Source: VBDM01 sp049802235
GTDB taxonomy: Bacteria > Pseudomonadota > Gammaproteobacteria > Burkholderiales > SG8-39
Reading direction: 5' to 3'
DNA: 64,000 nucleotides
NCBI GenBank assembly: GCA_049802235.1
Contig: JBARMB010000107.1
Coordinates: 62,001-126,000 of the forward strand
The translations under genes were made by a program, and so were the position numbers. Numbering within the stretch: position 1 is the stretch's first letter; each line of letters begins with the position of its first letter. Shown here in pieces: positions 7,324 to 15,500 of this stretch. A model generated the notes under the pieces. It was not told the origin of the DNA. It did not search any database and saw only the letters and a list, made by a program, of their open reading frames with translations.

Positions 7324-8805
7324 TCAGTCCTCCTCGTCCAGACCGGCCTGGACCTGCTCGGCGGCGCGCAGCAGGGCACGCGCCTTGCTCTCCGTTTCCA
7401 GCCATTCGTTCTCCGCAATCGAATCGGCGACGATTCCCGCGGCGGCCTGGGCGTAGAGCATGCCGTCCTTGACGATGCCGGTGCGGATGGCGATCGCCAG
7501 GTCCATGTCGCCCTGGTAGCTTAGATAGCCGACGGCGCCGCCGTAGATGCCGCGCTTGTTCGGCTCCAGCTCGTCGATGATCTCCATGGCGCGCACCTTG
7601 GGCGCGCCGGTCAGCGTGCCCGCCGGAAACGTGGCGCGCAGCACATCCAGCGCCGTCATGCCGGGCTTGAGCCGCCCCTCGACGTTGGAAACGATGTGCA
7701 TCACGTGCGAATAGCGCTCGATGATCATTTTGTCCGGCACTCTGACGGAGCCGATCTCGGCGATGCGTCCGATGTCGTTGCGCGCGAGATCGATGAGCAT
7801 CACATGCTCGGCGATTTCCTTGGGGTCGGCCAGCAGCTCTTCCGCCAGGGCGCGGTCCTGCTCCGGAGTCGCGCCGCGCGGCCGCGTCCCGGCCAGGGGG
7901 CGGATCGTGACCGTCGTGCTGTTTTCGCCGCGCTCCTGCCGCACGAGGATTTCCGGCGAAGCGCCGACGACGTGGAAATCGCCGAAATGGTAGAAGTACA
8001 TGTAGGGCGACGGATTGATCGAGCGCAATGCCCGGTACAGCGCCAGCGGCGAATCCGTGAACGGCTTGGCGATGCGCTGGCCGATCTGCACCTGCATCAT
8101 GTCGCCGTCGAAGATATAGCGTTTGGCGCGCGCGACGGCGGCGAGGTAGTCCGGCTTGGGGAAATCGGTTTGCGCCTGCGTCGGCGCGCTGGCGTGCTGC
8201 AACGGCAGGGTGACCGGCCGGCGCAGCTCGAGCCGCAATTCGCGCAACCTCTCCCGGGCGCGCGCGTACGCGCCCGCCTCCGCCGGATCGGCGTGGACGA
8301 TCAGCGAGATCTTGCCTTTGAGATTGTCGATGACGACCAGCTCTTCCGTTTGCAGCAGGAGGATGTCCGGCGTCTGCAGCGGGTCGGGCTTGCGTGTCGC
8401 GGCGAGCCTGGGCTCGATGTAACGCACCACGTCGTAGCCGAAATAGCCGGCGAGCCCGCCGCTGAAACGCGGCAGACCGGGCAGCGGAGCGACGCGAAAC
8501 CGGCGCTGGTAGGCGTCGAGGAAATCGAGCGGGTTGCCGTCGAAGGTTTCCGCCACGGCGCCATCGCGCACCACTTCGACGCGGTTTCCGCGCGCGCGCA
8601 GCAACGTTTGCGCCGGCAGACCGACAAACGAATAGCGCCCGAAGCGCTCCCCGCCCACGACCGATTCGAGCAGATAGGTGTTCGGGCGGTTGGCGAGCTT
8701 GAGATAGATGGAAAGCGGCGTGTCGAGATCGGCGAAGATCTCGGCGACTACGGGAACGCGGTTGAAGCCCTGGGCGGCGAGCCGCTTGAAATTCTCTTCA
8801 GTCAT
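7324..8805 (-). CDS. trpE: Anthranilate synthase component I
   Basis: 493 residues from the ATG at 8805, which has GGAG 6 nt upstream; a longer in-frame reading exists but would run through the leader region. It converts chorismate to anthranilate. The N-terminal domain contains the feedback-site-like LLESV motif near residue 48, and the C-terminal chorismate-binding domain carries QIGQRI, GTRPRGAT and DLARNDIGR. It is the first structural gene of trpE-G-D-C. It sits behind a leader peptide rich in Trp codons, and its ribosome-binding site can pair with an upstream segment. Confidence 0.96.
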   Translation of the reverse strand: MTEENFKRLAAQGFNRVPVVAEIFADLDTPLSIYLKLANRPNTYLLESVVGGERFGRYSFVGLPAQTLLRARGNRVEVVRDGAVAETFDGNPLDFLDAYQRRFRVAPLPGLPRFSGGLAGYFGYDVVRYIEPRLAATRKPDPLQTPDILLLQTEELVVIDNLKGKISLIVHADPAEAGAYARARERLRELRLELRRPVTLPLQHASAPTQAQTDFPKPDYLAAVARAKRYIFDGDMMQVQIGQRIAKPFTDSPLALYRALRSINPSPYMYFYHFGDFHVVGASPEILVRQERGENSTTVTIRPLAGTRPRGATPEQDRALAEELLADPKEIAEHVMLIDLARNDIGRIAEIGSVRVPDKMIIERYSHVMHIVSNVEGRLKPGMTALDVLRATFPAGTLTGAPKVRAMEIIDELEPNKRGIYGGAVGYLSYQGDMDLAIAIRTGIVKDGMLYAQAAAGIVADSIAENEWLETESKARALLRAAEQVQAGLDEED

Positions 8806-8883
8806 TGACTGCTCCACGAAAACATTCTGAGGTGCTGCAGGTGCGCGCCGCTGGTGCGAAACGCGGCGCGCGGACAACGGCGG
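8806..8883 (-). promoter_or_regulatory. trp leader: competing hairpins before trpE
   Basis: Between the leader peptide stop and trpE. Segment 8863-8871 pairs perfectly (9 bp) with 8843-8851. The latter region (8845-8853) can instead pair perfectly (9 bp) with 8885-8893, inside the leader-peptide codons, so the two structures exclude each other. No T run directly follows the 8863/8843 hairpin. However, the trpE Shine-Dalgarno region (8809-8817) matches 8832-8840 at 7 of 9 positions, so control could act on translation initiation as well as on termination. Confidence 0.6.
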
Positions 8884-8919
8884 TCAGCGGCGCCACCAGC
8901 GCCAGCTACGCCATTGCAT
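8884..8919 (-). CDS. trpL: trp operon leader peptide
   Basis: An 11-codon frame encoding MQWRSWRWWRR, with four Trp in eleven residues. It lies 78 nt upstream of trpE, downstream of a sigma70-like promoter and upstream of mutually exclusive hairpins. This density of Trp codons is the signature of a ribosome-mediated attenuator, in which stalling at Trp codons under starvation reshapes the leader RNA. A GAGAAG stretch precedes the ATG as a weak ribosome-binding site. It is far shorter than usual gene-calling limits. Confidence 0.82.
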   Translation of the reverse strand: MQWRSWRWWRR

Positions 8920-8983
8920 CCGCTTCTCAGTGTTCTCGTGGGGCACGACTGAATTGGTGTGCGACTCGTTGGAGAAGCATCAC

Positions 8984-9011
8984 TTTATAACAGCCCGGCG
9001 CGCGCTGTCCA
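8984..9011 (-). promoter_or_regulatory. Promoter of the trp leader/trpEGDC operon
   Basis: Minus-strand TGGACA (9011-9006; 5/6), 16 bp, TATAAA (8989-8984; 5/6). The start would be near 8977, about 58 nt before the leader-peptide ATG. It lies in the ~120 bp between the FAD-oxidase gene and trpL. Confidence 0.65.
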
Positions 9012-9040
9012 GCGATCGTTCCGCGGCCCGTTACGAAACG

Positions 9041-10447
9041 TCAGAGAACCTTGCCCGGATTCATGATGCCGAGCGGATCGAGCGTGCGCTTTATTGCGCG
9101 CATCAGCTCCAGCTCGAGCGGCGATTTGTAGCGCCTGATCTCCTCGCGCTTCAACTGCCCCAGCCCGTGCTCGGCGCTGATCGAGCCGCCGAAGCGCGCG
9201 ACGCTGTCGTGGACGATGCGGTTGACCGCGGCGAGCTCGCGCATGAAGGCATCGGCCGCGACGGCGGGCGGCGGCGACACGTTGTAATGCAGGTTGCCGT
9301 CGCCCAGATGCCCGAAGGTGACCATGCGGATGCCCGGATAAGCGCGGGCAAGCCCGGCGCCGGTCGCGGCGATGAAATCCGCGATGCGCGAGATCGGTAT
9401 CGAGACGTCGTGCTTGATATTCGGGCCCTCGCGGCCCTGCGCCTCGGAGATGGCCTCGCGCAGCATCCAGAACGCCCGCGACTGCGCTTCGCTCTGGGCG
9501 AGCGCGGCATCGAGGATCAGCCCCGCTTCGAGCGCGCTTTCGAGCATGGTTTCGGCCATCGCCCTGGCGCCCTCGCCCGATTGCGTGTCGGAGAGCTCCA
9601 CCAGGACGTAATGCGCATGGCGGCGAGGAAACGGCGCGGCGGTTTGCGCGAAATGCTTCAGCACCAGATCGAGGCAGTAATCCGAGAACAGCTCGAACCC
9701 GGTGAGCCGCTCGCCGCACCGCGCCTGCGCAAGCTCCAGCAGGGCCAGCGCCTTTTCGGGACTCTCCAGCGCCGCCACGGCGGTCGCGTGCGTCCTGGGC
9801 AGGGGAAAGAGCTTCAGCACCGCCGCGGTGATCACGCCGAGCGTGCCTTCGGCGCCGATGAAAAGCTGTTTCAGGTCGTAGCCGGTGTTGTCCTTGCGCA
9901 GGCCGCGCAGACCGTCCCACACTTCGCCCGAAGGCAGCACGACTTCCAGTCCGAGCACCAGCTCGCGCGCATTGCCGTAACGCAGCACCGCGGTGCCGCC
10001 GGCATTGGTGGAAAGGTTGCCGCCGATCTCGCAACTGCCTTCGGCGGCAAGACTCAGCGGAAACAGCCGGTCCGCGGCTGCCGCCGCCTGCTGCAGGCCG
10101 GCGAGAACGCAGCCGGCTTCCACGGTCATGGTGTTGTTGCGCGCGTCGATGGCGCGAATGCGGTTCATGCGCGAGAGATTCAGGACGATCTGGGTGCCGC
10201 TCGCGTCCGGCACCGCCGCGCCGCACAGGCCGGTGTTGCCGCCCTGCGGCACGATCGCGGTGCGCGTTTCGGCGCAGGCGCGCACCACTTGCGCGACTTC
10301 GTCGGTTGCGGCCGGTTTCACCACCGCGAGCGGCTTGCCCACGTAGCGCCTGCGCCAGTCGATCGCGTACGGAGCGGCCTCCTGCGCAGCGGTGATCAGC
10401 CCGGCCGGGCCGACGATGCCCCGAATCCGCTCGATGAGCGCGCTCAT
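9041..10447 (-). CDS. FAD-linked oxidase, D-2-hydroxyacid dehydrogenase (GlcD/D2HGDH-like)
   Basis: 468 residues of the vanillyl-alcohol-oxidase superfamily. The N-terminal FAD-binding domain shows VPQGGNTGLCG, EIGGNLSTNAGG and FIGAEGTLGVITA. The C-terminal FAD-oxidase domain shows HLGDGNLHYN and ends with the SAEHGLGQ...DPLGIMNPGKVL block. This pattern fits flavoproteins oxidising D-2-hydroxyglutarate, D-lactate or glycolate. Resemblance is closest to D-2-hydroxyglutarate/D-lactate dehydrogenases, but the substrate is not determinable. It lies 36 bp downstream of rpe on the same strand, so they may be co-transcribed. The trp promoter follows it. Confidence 0.87.
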   Translation of the reverse strand: MSALIERIRGIVGPAGLITAAQEAAPYAIDWRRRYVGKPLAVVKPAATDEVAQVVRACAETRTAIVPQGGNTGLCGAAVPDASGTQIVLNLSRMNRIRAIDARNNTMTVEAGCVLAGLQQAAAAADRLFPLSLAAEGSCEIGGNLSTNAGGTAVLRYGNARELVLGLEVVLPSGEVWDGLRGLRKDNTGYDLKQLFIGAEGTLGVITAAVLKLFPLPRTHATAVAALESPEKALALLELAQARCGERLTGFELFSDYCLDLVLKHFAQTAAPFPRRHAHYVLVELSDTQSGEGARAMAETMLESALEAGLILDAALAQSEAQSRAFWMLREAISEAQGREGPNIKHDVSIPISRIADFIAATGAGLARAYPGIRMVTFGHLGDGNLHYNVSPPPAVAADAFMRELAAVNRIVHDSVARFGGSISAEHGLGQLKREEIRRYKSPLELELMRAIKRTLDPLGIMNPGKVL

Positions 10448-10483
10448 GTCGCGGTCGCAGCGAAGCTCCGCAAGGCGCGCGGG

Positions 10484-11170
10484 CTAGCCGACGGACTCGA
10501 GCGCGTCGCGCATCTGCGCAATCGTCGCCCGGTAGTCCTTCGAGCCGAAGATCGCCGAGCCGGCGACGAAGGTATCGGCCCCGGCGCGCGCGATGGCGGC
10601 AATGTTCTCGGTTTTCACGCCGCCGTCCACCTCCAGCATAACGGCGCGCCCCGTAGTCTGAAATGCGTCGTCTATGCGCCTGCGCACCAGGCGCAGCTTG
10701 TCGAGCGCATGCGGGATGAACTGCTGCCCGCCGAATCCGGGATTGACCGACATGATGAGCACCAGATCGAGCTTGTACAGCACGTGATCGAGATAATCGA
10801 GCGGCGTCGCCGGATTGAACACCAGGCCCGCCTTGCAGCCGGATTCGTGGATCAGCCCGACGGTGCGGTCGATGTGCGCGCTTGCCTCGGGATGGAAGCT
10901 GATGATGTTGGCCCCGGCGCGGGCGAAGTCCGGAATGATGCGGTCCACCGGCTTCACCATCAGGTGCACATCGATCAGCGCCTGCGTGAGCGGACGAATC
11001 GCCCCGCACACCAGCGGCCCCACGGTCAGGTTCGGCACGTAATGGTTGTCCATCACGTCGAAGTGGATCATGTCGGCGCCGGCGGCGATCACCGCCGTGA
11101 CCTCTTCGCCGAGCCGCGCGAAGTCGGCCGACAGGATGCTCGGAGCAATGCGGAAGGTGCGCGCAGCCAT
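10484..11170 (-). CDS. rpe: Ribulose-phosphate 3-epimerase
   Basis: 228 residues, TIM-barrel epimerase interconverting ribulose-5-P and xylulose-5-P in the pentose phosphate/Calvin pathways. Diagnostic motifs: IAPSILSADFARLGEE at the start, HFDVMDNHYVPNLT (metal and catalytic Asp), DVHLMV, MSVNPGFGGQQF and EVDGGVK. The ATG at 11170 gives the family-standard N-terminus. Divergent from apaG, with a 90-bp shared upstream region. Confidence 0.96.
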   Translation of the reverse strand: MAARTFRIAPSILSADFARLGEEVTAVIAAGADMIHFDVMDNHYVPNLTVGPLVCGAIRPLTQALIDVHLMVKPVDRIIPDFARAGANIISFHPEASAHIDRTVGLIHESGCKAGLVFNPATPLDYLDHVLYKLDLVLIMSVNPGFGGQQFIPHALDKLRLVRRRIDDAFQTTGRAVMLEVDGGVKTENIAAIARAGADTFVAGSAIFGSKDYRATIAQMRDALESVG

Positions 11171-11260
11171 CGCTGAAATTTTACTTGGAATCGCGGAAAA
11201 CCGCTTGAATCGGCGGCGGTCGCCCTTGTCAGTGCCGCGGATTTCGTGTGGAATAGCTGC

Positions 11261-11644
11261 ATGGCTGCAGGAAAAAAATACGAGATCACGGTTTCGTCCC
11301 AGACTCAGTACGTTCCGGAACAGTCGGACGAGACCAGCGACCGCTTCGTATTCGCCTACACCATCACCATCCGCAACACCGGCACCGTCCCAGCGCAGCT
11401 CATCTCCCGCCACTGGATCATCACCGATGCCCGCAACCAGATGCAGGAAGTGCGGGGGCTGGGCGTGATCGGCGCGCAGCCGCTGCTCAAGCCCGGCGAA
11501 TCCTTCGAATACACCAGCGGCACCGCAATCGCCACGCCGGTCGGCACCATGCGCGGCAGCTACCAGATGGTGGCCGACGACGGCACCCAATTCGATGCGC
11601 CGATTCCGGAATTCGCGCTTTCGGTGCCGCGCGTGCTGCATTGA
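11261..11644 (+). CDS. apaG: ApaG protein (FN3-like fold, Co2+/Mg2+ efflux-associated)
   Basis: 127 residues, the usual ApaG length. Family motifs SSQTQYVPEQSD, YTITIRNTG and the QPLLKPGESFEYTSG block are intact. ApaG is a conserved beta-sandwich protein linked genetically to Co2+ resistance in Salmonella; its biochemical role is unclear. Start at 11261 rather than the in-frame GTG at 11246, because the former matches the family N-terminus. An imperfect inverted repeat just after the stop (11653-11670) separates it from the convergent small gene. Confidence 0.93.
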   Translation: MAAGKKYEITVSSQTQYVPEQSDETSDRFVFAYTITIRNTGTVPAQLISRHWIITDARNQMQEVRGLGVIGAQPLLKPGESFEYTSGTAIATPVGTMRGSYQMVADDGTQFDAPIPEFALSVPRVLH

Positions 11645-11670
11645 GCGCGGGCCGCATTTCAAGAAATGCG

Positions 11671-11790
11671 CTAGTCGCGGGCGGATTTTTCCCGCTTCGG
11701 CTTCTTCGGCAGCGTCCACCAGACGATGAACACCAGCAATCCGAGCGCGACCCCGGCCTCCAGCACGAAGACCCACCATCCCGATTGCAC
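11671..11790 (-). CDS. Putative 39-residue single-span membrane protein
   Basis: A short frame starting GTG at 11790 and ending at TAG 11671. It encodes a hydrophobic segment (VFVLEAGVALGLLVFIVWW) followed by a strongly basic tail (PKKPKREKSARD). This is the layout of a one-pass inner-membrane protein with its C-terminus in the cytoplasm. Codons are GC-rich at third positions like its neighbours. No strong ribosome-binding site is visible and the start is uncertain. It occupies the gap between apaG and mltA on the opposite strand. No function can be assigned. Confidence 0.5.
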   Translation of the reverse strand: MQSGWWVFVLEAGVALGLLVFIVWWTLPKKPKREKSARD

Positions 11791-11823
11791 GTTGTTGCAC
11801 TTTCGCAGTACGAGTCTCGCCGC

Positions 11824-13086
11824 ATGATAAGGCAATTGCGCCGCTTGCCGCTTTTCGCGCTCGGATTGGTCGCCGCCTGCGCCATCGAGCCGGGGCCCCG
11901 ATTTCCCGCCTCCTGTCTGCCGCTGTCCGCCTGCTCGGCCTGCACGGCGTGCCCGGCCCCGGCTGCGGTGCCGCCGCAGGTGAACGCGCTCGAGGCGGTC
12001 GACTTCGCCGCATTGCCCGACTGGAATCAAGGCGAGCAGGCCGCGGCCTGGAACGCGCTGCTTGCATCCTGCCAGGCGCTGCGCTGGCGCACCCCCTGGA
12101 GCGGCGTGTGCGCAAAGGCGGCGAAGCTGCGCGCGCCGGGAGACGAATCGGCGCGGCGCTTCTTCGAAGATCATTTCGTTCCCTGGCGTCTCGCCAACCC
12201 CGATGGTTCGCCGGAGGGGCTCGTCACCGGCTACTACGAGCCGCTGCTGCGCGGCAGCCGCGTCAAGGCCGCGCCCTATCTTTATCCGCTTTACGCGCCG
12301 CCGGACGATCTGCTCACCATCGACCTTGGGGCCGTCAACCCGGAGCTGCGCAACCTGCGTCTGCGCGGACGCCTGGACGGCAAGAAGGTGGTGCCGTATT
12401 ACTCGCGCGCCGAGATCGAGCGCGGCGCCGCTCCGGTGGCGGGAAAGGAGATCGTGTGGGTCGACGATCCGGTCGCGGCGTTTTTCCTGCAGATCCAGGG
12501 TTCGGGACGCGTGCGGCTCGATACCGGCGAGGTGCTGCGCATCGGCTACGCCGACCAGAACGGCTACCCCTACCAGTCGATCGGGCGCTATCTCGTCGAG
12601 CGCGGCGAGCTGAAGCCGGGCGAGGCGTCGATGCACGCGATCGGGGCCTGGGCGATGGCGAACCCGCAACGGCTCGGCGATCTGCTCAACCAGAATCCCA
12701 GCTATGTCTTTTTCCGCGAGGCACCTATCCGCGACTCCGGCAACGGGCCGATCGGCGCGCTGGGCCTGCCGCTCACCCCGGAGCGCTCGATCGCGGTCGA
12801 TCCGCGTTACGCACCGCTCGGCGCGCCGGTATTTATCGCCACCACCTGGCCGGCGACCGACATGCCGCTGTCGCGCCTGGTGCTGGCGCAGGATACCGGT
12901 GGCGCGATTCGCGGCCCGGTGCGGGCGGATTTCTTCTGGGGATTCGGCGCCGAGGCCGGGACTCTCGCCGGCCGCATGCGGCAACCGGGCAGAATGTGGG
13001 TGCTGTTGCCGAAAGGGTATGTACCGGCCGGGTACGTACCTGCCGCAGTGGCGGCCGGGGGCGATGCGCCGCCGTCCCCGCCGTAG
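11824..13086 (+). CDS. mltA: Membrane-bound lytic murein transglycosylase A
   Basis: 420 residues from the ATG at 11824. A lipoprotein signal (LFALGLVAACAIEPG) places the modified Cys near residue 20 and anchors the enzyme in the outer membrane. The MltA domain follows (GLVTGYYEPLLRGS, IVWVDDPVAAFFLQIQGSGRV), then the 3D domain with its catalytic Asp motif (LVLAQDTGGAIRGPVRADFFWG). It cleaves glycan strands to 1,6-anhydro-muropeptides, products that feed the recycling route to which amgK and murU in this window belong. A Cys-rich linker (SACSACTACPAP) after the signal is unusual. Confidence 0.94.
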   Translation: MIRQLRRLPLFALGLVAACAIEPGPRFPASCLPLSACSACTACPAPAAVPPQVNALEAVDFAALPDWNQGEQAAAWNALLASCQALRWRTPWSGVCAKAAKLRAPGDESARRFFEDHFVPWRLANPDGSPEGLVTGYYEPLLRGSRVKAAPYLYPLYAPPDDLLTIDLGAVNPELRNLRLRGRLDGKKVVPYYSRAEIERGAAPVAGKEIVWVDDPVAAFFLQIQGSGRVRLDTGEVLRIGYADQNGYPYQSIGRYLVERGELKPGEASMHAIGAWAMANPQRLGDLLNQNPSYVFFREAPIRDSGNGPIGALGLPLTPERSIAVDPRYAPLGAPVFIATTWPATDMPLSRLVLAQDTGGAIRGPVRADFFWGFGAEAGTLAGRMRQPGRMWVLLPKGYVPAGYVPAAVAAGGDAPPSPP

Positions 13087-13089
13087 CGA

Positions 13090-13794
13090 TTATTTCGTTG
13101 ATTCGCCGATCAGCTTCGCAAGCTCCTCGGGGCGGGCACCGACCAGGCGCTGGCCGTTGGTGAAGAACATGGTCGGGGTCCCGGTTACGCGAAGTTTCCT
13201 GCCGAGCGCAAGATTTTTTTCGATCGGGTTTTCGCATTCTTCAGCGGCCGAGGCCTGCACGGATCCATTGAGCATGTGGTCGACCCAGGCCCGACTTCTG
13301 TCCTTTGCGCACCAGATCGCCTTTGCCTTGCTCACCGAGTCGAGCGACAGGATCGGGTAGAGGAACGTGTAGATGGTCACGTTGTCGAGCTTTGCCATGT
13401 CGTTCCACAGGCGCTTGCAGTAAGGGCAGTTCGGATCCTCGAAAGTGGCGAATACGCGCTTGCCGGTGCCGCGTACCGTCTTGATGGCGGAATCCAGCGG
13501 CAGGTCCTCGAACTTGATCGCCGAGAGTTTCTGCATCCGTACCTCGGTCAGGTCCTGCCGCGTCCTGGCGTCCACGATGCTGCCGTCGACGATGTAGTTG
13601 ACCTTGTCGTCCGTGTAGATCAATTTCTCGCCGATTACCACTTCGTACAGACCGAAGTACGGCGTCTTCGCCACGCTGTCCACCTTGATGTTGCCGAAGC
13701 GCGCCTCGACGGCCCGCTTTACCGATGCCTCGTCGGCGAACGCCGCCGCCGAGAGCGTTGCCGCGAGAAACAGGACGAGCAGCCGAAAACTCAT
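13090..13794 (-). CDS. dsbC: Periplasmic thiol:disulfide isomerase DsbC
   Basis: 234 residues. Signal peptide 1-20 (cleavage after AFA), an N-terminal dimerisation domain, then a thioredoxin domain with the active site CPYC at 123-126 and cis-Pro207 in VTGTPTMFF. A second cysteine pair (Cys162, Cys187) matches the structural disulfide of DsbC. It reshuffles wrong disulfides in the periplasm, for example in LptD, which has paired cysteines here. Its start overlaps the stop of the upstream UbiH-family gene by 4 bp (ATGA), so the two form an operon. Confidence 0.95.
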   Translation of the reverse strand: MSFRLLVLFLAATLSAAAFADEASVKRAVEARFGNIKVDSVAKTPYFGLYEVVIGEKLIYTDDKVNYIVDGSIVDARTRQDLTEVRMQKLSAIKFEDLPLDSAIKTVRGTGKRVFATFEDPNCPYCKRLWNDMAKLDNVTIYTFLYPILSLDSVSKAKAIWCAKDRSRAWVDHMLNGSVQASAAEECENPIEKNLALGRKLRVTGTPTMFFTNGQRLVGARPEELAKLIGESTK

Positions 13795-14981
13795 GAGGAT
13801 TCCTTGTGATGGTGCCCGCGGCCGGCGCCGATCGCGCGGCGCGCGAGCAATGTCTTTATGACCGGCATCGAGTTGGTCAGGTTCAATCCGAAGTTGCGCG
13901 CGCGGGCCGCGACCGGATGGCTCGAGCCGAACAGGCGAACCAGCCCGTCGGTGATCCAGCGCAGCGCCAGTATATCCTCGGCGCGGACGCGCTCAAAGCG
14001 CCGCAGCAGCAAATAATCGCCGGGGTCTGCGACGCGGTTCCCGAGCAGCAGCCGGGCAAGCGCGCACGCATCGCCGAATCCGAGATTCACGCCCTGGCCG
14101 GCGAGCGGATGCACGACGTGCGCGGCGTCGCCGACCAGGGCGAAGCGGGGCCGGACCCTGCGCGTCGCCGACAGCCGGCTGAGCGGAAACGCGGCCGCCG
14201 GCGTGACCGGCTCGAGCTCGCCCAGCGTCCCGCCGGCCGCAGCGGCCACCCGCGCGCAGAGCGCCGCGGGAGAAAGCGCGATCAGCTCCCGGGCGTGCGA
14301 CTCGGGCGTGGACCATACGATCGAGATGCGCTGCTGCGGCAACGGCAGGTACGCGAGCACGCCGTCACTGCGGAACCATTGATACGCGATGTTCCGGTGG
14401 GGACGCGCGCAGGCGAAATTGGCGACGACGCCGCTCTGCCCGTAGCGCTCTGCCGAGACCTCGAAGCCGGCCGCGTGCCGCAGCCATGAATTCGCGCCGT
14501 CGGCGCCGACGGCGAGCTTCGCCGTGACCGATCCGCCGTTCTCGAGGCGGATTTCGACTCCGCTTTTGCCGTCATGCAGCTGCGACGGCACGGCAGGGCA
14601 AAGCAACACGAGGTTGCGCTGCGTCTCGAGCCCCTGCCACAGCGCGTGCTGCAACCGGCCCGACTCGACCGTCGCCGCCAGCTCCAGCACTCCCGATTCG
14701 TAGGCGGAAAAATCGAGCCGCGAGCGGCCGTCGTCGCCGTAGATGCGCATCTCGTGGATCGGCGTCACCCGCGCCGCGTCCAGGCGCCGCCAGGCGCCGA
14801 TTTCTTCGAGGAACGCAACGCTCGCGGGCGAGAGCGCATAGACGCGCGAGTCCCAGTCCGCACCCGGCGCCGCAGGCGGTGCGCGCTCGATCAGGGCGAG
14901 TTTCAGGCCGCTGTCGGCGAGCGCCGCGGCGAGACTTGCGCCGACCAGCCCGGCACCGACGATGGCGACATCGACTTGCAT
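13791..14981 (-). CDS. UbiH/UbiF/COQ6-family FAD monooxygenase (ubiquinone biosynthesis)
   Basis: 396 residues from MQVDVAIVGAGL. The FAD dinucleotide-binding motif GAGLVGASLAAALADSG is at residues ~9-26, the second FAD motif GDAAHVVHPLAGQGVNLG in the C-terminal third, and DSRVYALSPASVAFLEEIGAW matches the UbiH/UbiI family. It would hydroxylate the ubiquinone ring (C1 or C5). Another paralogue lies at 36236-37363; which does which is not decidable here. The reading frame continues upstream of the chosen ATG, but that extension belongs to a decayed panE fragment. Confidence 0.88.
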   Translation of the reverse strand: MQVDVAIVGAGLVGASLAAALADSGLKLALIERAPPAAPGADWDSRVYALSPASVAFLEEIGAWRRLDAARVTPIHEMRIYGDDGRSRLDFSAYESGVLELAATVESGRLQHALWQGLETQRNLVLLCPAVPSQLHDGKSGVEIRLENGGSVTAKLAVGADGANSWLRHAAGFEVSAERYGQSGVVANFACARPHRNIAYQWFRSDGVLAYLPLPQQRISIVWSTPESHARELIALSPAALCARVAAAAGGTLGELEPVTPAAAFPLSRLSATRRVRPRFALVGDAAHVVHPLAGQGVNLGFGDACALARLLLGNRVADPGDYLLLRRFERVRAEDILALRWITDGLVRLFGSSHPVAARARNFGLNLTNSMPVIKTLLARRAIGAGRGHHHKESS

Positions 14982-15055
14982 CGGCGGATTGTACCCGCGA
15001 AGACGCGGATCAACCGCGGACGGCATGAGCGCGAATGTAAACTTTTTCGCGGCGA

Positions 15056-15213
15056 TGCCGTGGTCGGGCGGCTTGACCGGCGCGAACACGGTCGCGCGGC
15101 GTGGGCACGCCGACGATGCGCCGCAGCTCGATCACCGCGATGACCAGCGCATTGGTCTCCGGATCGCGGCCGGCATCGACGTCCTGCGGCACTGAAGTCT
15201 TGTGCCTGCCGAC
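15056..15213 (-). pseudogene. Remnant of 2-dehydropantoate 2-reductase (panE/apbA), C-terminal part, frameshifted
   Basis: One minus-strand frame (15213 to 15097) reads KTSVPQDVDAGRDPE, then an ALVIAVIEL stretch and IVGVPTP. This matches the C-terminal ApbA_C domain of ketopantoate reductase (family pattern TSMLQDVDAGRPTEID...GVPTP). The similarity then jumps to the next frame (ATVFAPVK), equivalent to the terminal helix, so a small deletion has shifted the frame. Codons are GC-rich at third positions, as in real genes. The rest of the gene is missing; tRNA-Met and its promoter begin ~150 bp away. This fills the otherwise empty 14982-15358 stretch. Confidence 0.5.
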
Positions 15214-15358
15214 CTGCTCGGCGCAGGCGACGCAGACCGTCAGGAATCTTTCCGTACCGAAGCCACCGCCCCCGGGGCTGCCCGGAACGCGCCAAAGGGA
15301 AGTATTCTGCACTTGCGCTACGCCCCTCGGCATGGGGACCCGCCGCGAGGGCTGTTCC

Positions 15359-15387
15359 TTGACAACTATTGGATGGGAAAGGATAAT
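15359..15387 (+). promoter_or_regulatory. Promoter of tRNA-Met
   Basis: TTGACA (15359-15364), exactly 17 bp, GATAAT (15382-15387; 5/6). The start would be ~15394, 8 nt before the mature tRNA 5' end. Confidence 0.8.
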
Positions 15388-15401
15388 TCGCGGCTTTCTG
15401 T

Positions 15402-15478
<77 letters not shown>

Positions 15479-15500
15479 TTTTCTTGCTTCGCAAGCAACG

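Noticed and set aside
8985..11009. 674-codon minus-strand frame overlapping the FAD oxidase and rpe in another frame
   Set aside because: The Arg/Ala-rich translation is a frame-shifted copy of genes identified by motifs in the correct frame.
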